From Candidatus Binatia bacterium (lineage in GTDB: Bacteria > Vulcanimicrobiota > Vulcanimicrobiia > Vulcanimicrobiales > Vulcanimicrobiaceae), in the NCBI GenBank assembly GCA_035544215.1, contig DATKHY010000001.1, positions 248,001 through 312,000 of the forward strand: a DNA stretch of 64,000 nt, in the 5' to 3' direction. The notes beneath the pieces were generated by a model. The model had not been told where the DNA came from and made no database searches. It saw only the letters and a list, made by a program, of their open reading frames with translations. Of the stretch, positions 62,687-64,000 are shown piece after piece; the first letter of the stretch is position 1; every line of letters begins with the position of its first letter. Position numbers and translations under genes: made by a program.

Positions 62687-63039
62687 TGGTGAGCGAGGAA
62701 CGGGGCGGCATCAATCCGAGCGTCAAGCCCTCTGGCACGGGCTGCGTCGAATGCACGGCAAAAAACGAGTGGTGGTTCCATTTGCGCCGTTGCGCGCAGT
62801 GCGGCCACATCGGATGCTGCGATCAATCCCTGGGCAAACACGCGACCGCACACTTTAATGAGACGCGCCACCCAATCATCGCGAGCTTCGAGCCGGGCGA
62901 GACCTGGTTCTACAACTATGAGACCGGTGATTTCATGAACGGCCCGCACGTCGCGCCGCCGCGCTGGCACCCTGAGGATCAGCCGGTGCCTGGTCCACGC
63001 GGCAGGGTTCCGGCCGATTGGCAGACCCTGCTGAGCTAA
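62686..63039 (+). CDS. UBP-type zinc finger protein
   Basis: 117 aa. Zinc ligands in GCVECTAKNEWWFHLRRCAQ, then CGHIGCCDQSLGKHATAHFN (C20, C23, C36, C39, C44, H52, H56, H62), followed by HPIIASFEPGETWFYNYETG. This is the complete ZnF-UBP fold, which in eukaryotes binds ubiquitin tails; the bacterial proteins have unknown partners. Confidence 0.9.
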   Translation: MVSEERGGINPSVKPSGTGCVECTAKNEWWFHLRRCAQCGHIGCCDQSLGKHATAHFNETRHPIIASFEPGETWFYNYETGDFMNGPHVAPPRWHPEDQPVPGPRGRVPADWQTLLS

Positions 63040-63048
63040 TCGAAAGGA

Positions 63049-63450
63049 CTAGCTCGAGGCGTCGGCGTTCGCCACCTTAACGAGCCGCAGCGTTCGGCCG
63101 CCGTCGAGGTACTCGACCTTGTCGAGAAGGCAATGCACGATGAAGAGCCCGTAGCCGCGCAGGGCGCCGCCCGCCGGCGCCGCGATCGCAGCCGGCGCAT
63201 GAAAGCCGCATCCGCGGTCCTGGATCTCCGCGATGACCTCGCCGGAATCGAAATAACATTCGACGCATATGCTCTCGCCGCGGCTGTGCTCGACGGCGTT
63301 TGCAAGCACCTCGCCGATCGCAGCCTCAAAATCGTGCAGATCGCGGCCGCTCAGCCAGGAGTTCACGAACGTCCTTACCGCGCAGCGCGCTTGCCGAGCG
63401 CCGATCGGCGAACAGGGAAACGACCCTTTGTAGCGACGGGACGGGCGCAT
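63049..63450 (-). CDS. Anti-sigma-factor-like HATPase_c_2 protein
   Basis: 133 aa from ATG 63450. It has the GHKL ATPase motifs: N box FEAAIGEVLANAVEHS, G1 IQDRGCGF and G2 GGALRGYGLFIV, then the strand VEYLDGGRTLRLVK. This matches RsbW/SpoIIAB-type serine kinases that hold sigma factors in partner-switching. No partner gene is next to it. Confidence 0.85.
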   Translation of the reverse strand: MRPSRRYKGSFPCSPIGARQARCAVRTFVNSWLSGRDLHDFEAAIGEVLANAVEHSRGESICVECYFDSGEVIAEIQDRGCGFHAPAAIAAPAGGALRGYGLFIVHCLLDKVEYLDGGRTLRLVKVANADASS

Positions 63451-63591
63451 AATAACGTTTAATTTTTCCGCTAAAGAGCGCCGTATAAACGCGCCGACGC
63501 GCCAGCAACCAGGCCGTAGCCGCTGGAGAGGTGTGGCCGGGCCGATATGCCGGGCCGTTATTATGAACAAGTCCTTCGTTTCCGCGGCTCT

Positions 63592-63795
63592 CTACGGCAC
63601 CTCTGACTCCATCTCTTCCGGTTCCTCGCTCGGCTTGACGAGCGCCTGTACGATCGCCGTTGGGACGACCGCCGTCAAGACGACGACCGACACGAGCGCG
63701 GTGTATTGATCGTGCCGAACGTCGAAGTAGGCTGGGCACGGAAGTGGCGGCGGCATTTCGGCATCGGTTCGCCCATCGGGTGGCCGCTGGCCCAA
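63592..63795 (-). pseudogene. C-terminal fragment of a Na+/H+ antiporter
   Basis: About 67 codons end FDVRHDQYTALVSVVVLTAV, then VPTAIVQALVKPSEE and an acidic tail. This matches the last membrane helix and cytosolic tail of KefB-type Na+/H+ exchangers. The other eleven or so helices are missing upstream, where another gene ends at 63842, so it is a truncated relic. Confidence 0.5.
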
Positions 63796-63841
63796 GCGCT
63801 GAAGTAGTGTGACTCGAGCTTGCCAGCGGCCTTAGGCGGCT

Positions 63842-64000
63842 CTAACGATGATGTTTTCGCAACGGCGCACTCGGCGTTCCGACGAAGCCATACTGGTACC
63901 CCGTGGTCGGGTCCCTATACCATCCGCAAATATCGTCGTTGGCATTGACACCGTTGACTATCGTGTAATTGGTTCCAGGGGGTCCGTTGACCGTTTTCCA
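63842..64000 (-). CDS. C-terminal end of a HAF-like repeat protein (partial)
   Basis: The last 52 codons before TAG 63842 read WKTVNGPPGTNYTIVNGVNA, then NDDICGWYRDPTTGYQYGFV. This is one repeat of HAF-type extracellular proteins (W-x-x-V then G-I-N-x-x-G-x-I-x-G-x-Y). The rest lies beyond the window. Confidence 0.6.
   Translation of the reverse strand, partial: WKTVNGPPGTNYTIVNGVNANDDICGWYRDPTTGYQYGFVGTPSAPLRKHHR

Noticed and set aside
1-64000. CRISPR array to go with the Cas1-like gene
   Set aside because: No regularly spaced repeats of 23-47 bp were seen by eye near 5.9 kb or elsewhere.

Overview
The window looks like chromosome of a high-GC diderm bacterium, most plausibly Candidatus Eremiobacterota (WPS-2/Vulcanimicrobiota). 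The clue is the large number of secreted beta-propeller lipoproteins with LAGC-type lipoboxes, plus GloVer-repeat, HAF-like and phospholipase C-like secreted proteins. The phylum call is inference; no rRNA gene or complete tRNA gene was found to settle it.

Layout. Positions 1-350 hold the tail of a probable tyrosine integrase and a tRNA 3'-end fragment that looks like an attachment-site scar. Positions 0.35-11.4 kb are accessory DNA: a TIGR02391/Ymh-type protein, decayed genes, a beta-propeller lipoprotein followed by a right-handed beta-helix protein, a stand-alone Cas1-like integrase with a C-terminal helix-turn-helix, two tandem paralogous lipoproteins and small secreted proteins. Positions 11.4-36.05 kb form an integrated conjugative module: XRE regulator, ribbon-helix-helix-like proteins, SSB, winged-helix regulator, MobC-like protein, TraI(RP4)-like MOBP relaxase, coupling protein, and a trbBCDEJLFGI-type type IV secretion operon ending in a VirB1-like and a TraF-like gene. 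A complete type II CBASS operon (CD-NTase, Cap2 E1/E2, Cap3 JAMM protease, Cap15 membrane beta-barrel effector) lies between the relaxase and the coupling protein, on the opposite strand.

Positions 36.08-43.0 kb look like a defence cargo island: a 779-aa protein with a zinc ribbon and a PD-(D/E)XK-like C terminus, a two-gene unit of a degenerate nuclease-like protein and a HEPN protein, and a DUF2971 protein. Another tRNA 3'-half scar lies at 43.55 kb. A second, inverted copy of the lipoprotein/beta-helix pair lies at 43.7-46.85 kb. After 1.3 kb of decayed DNA comes a large serine recombinase (48.2-49.6 kb), whose 5' end abuts a possibly 5'-truncated gene. The recombinase probably marks the right edge of the mobile region.

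Positions 49.6-64 kb read as ordinary chromosome: lipoproteins, small membrane proteins, an SRPBCC protein, a phospholipase C-like phosphoesterase, four further propeller or repeat proteins, a UBP-type zinc finger protein, an anti-sigma-factor-like ATPase, a fragment of a Na+/H+ antiporter and the 3' end of a HAF-like repeat protein.

The relaxase, coupling protein and Trb channel would move the element. CBASS and the 36-43 kb genes are probably anti-phage cargo. The Cas1 has no Cas2, effector or CRISPR array near it, so it is a candidate solo Cas1. No CRISPR array, replication initiator or partition gene was seen.
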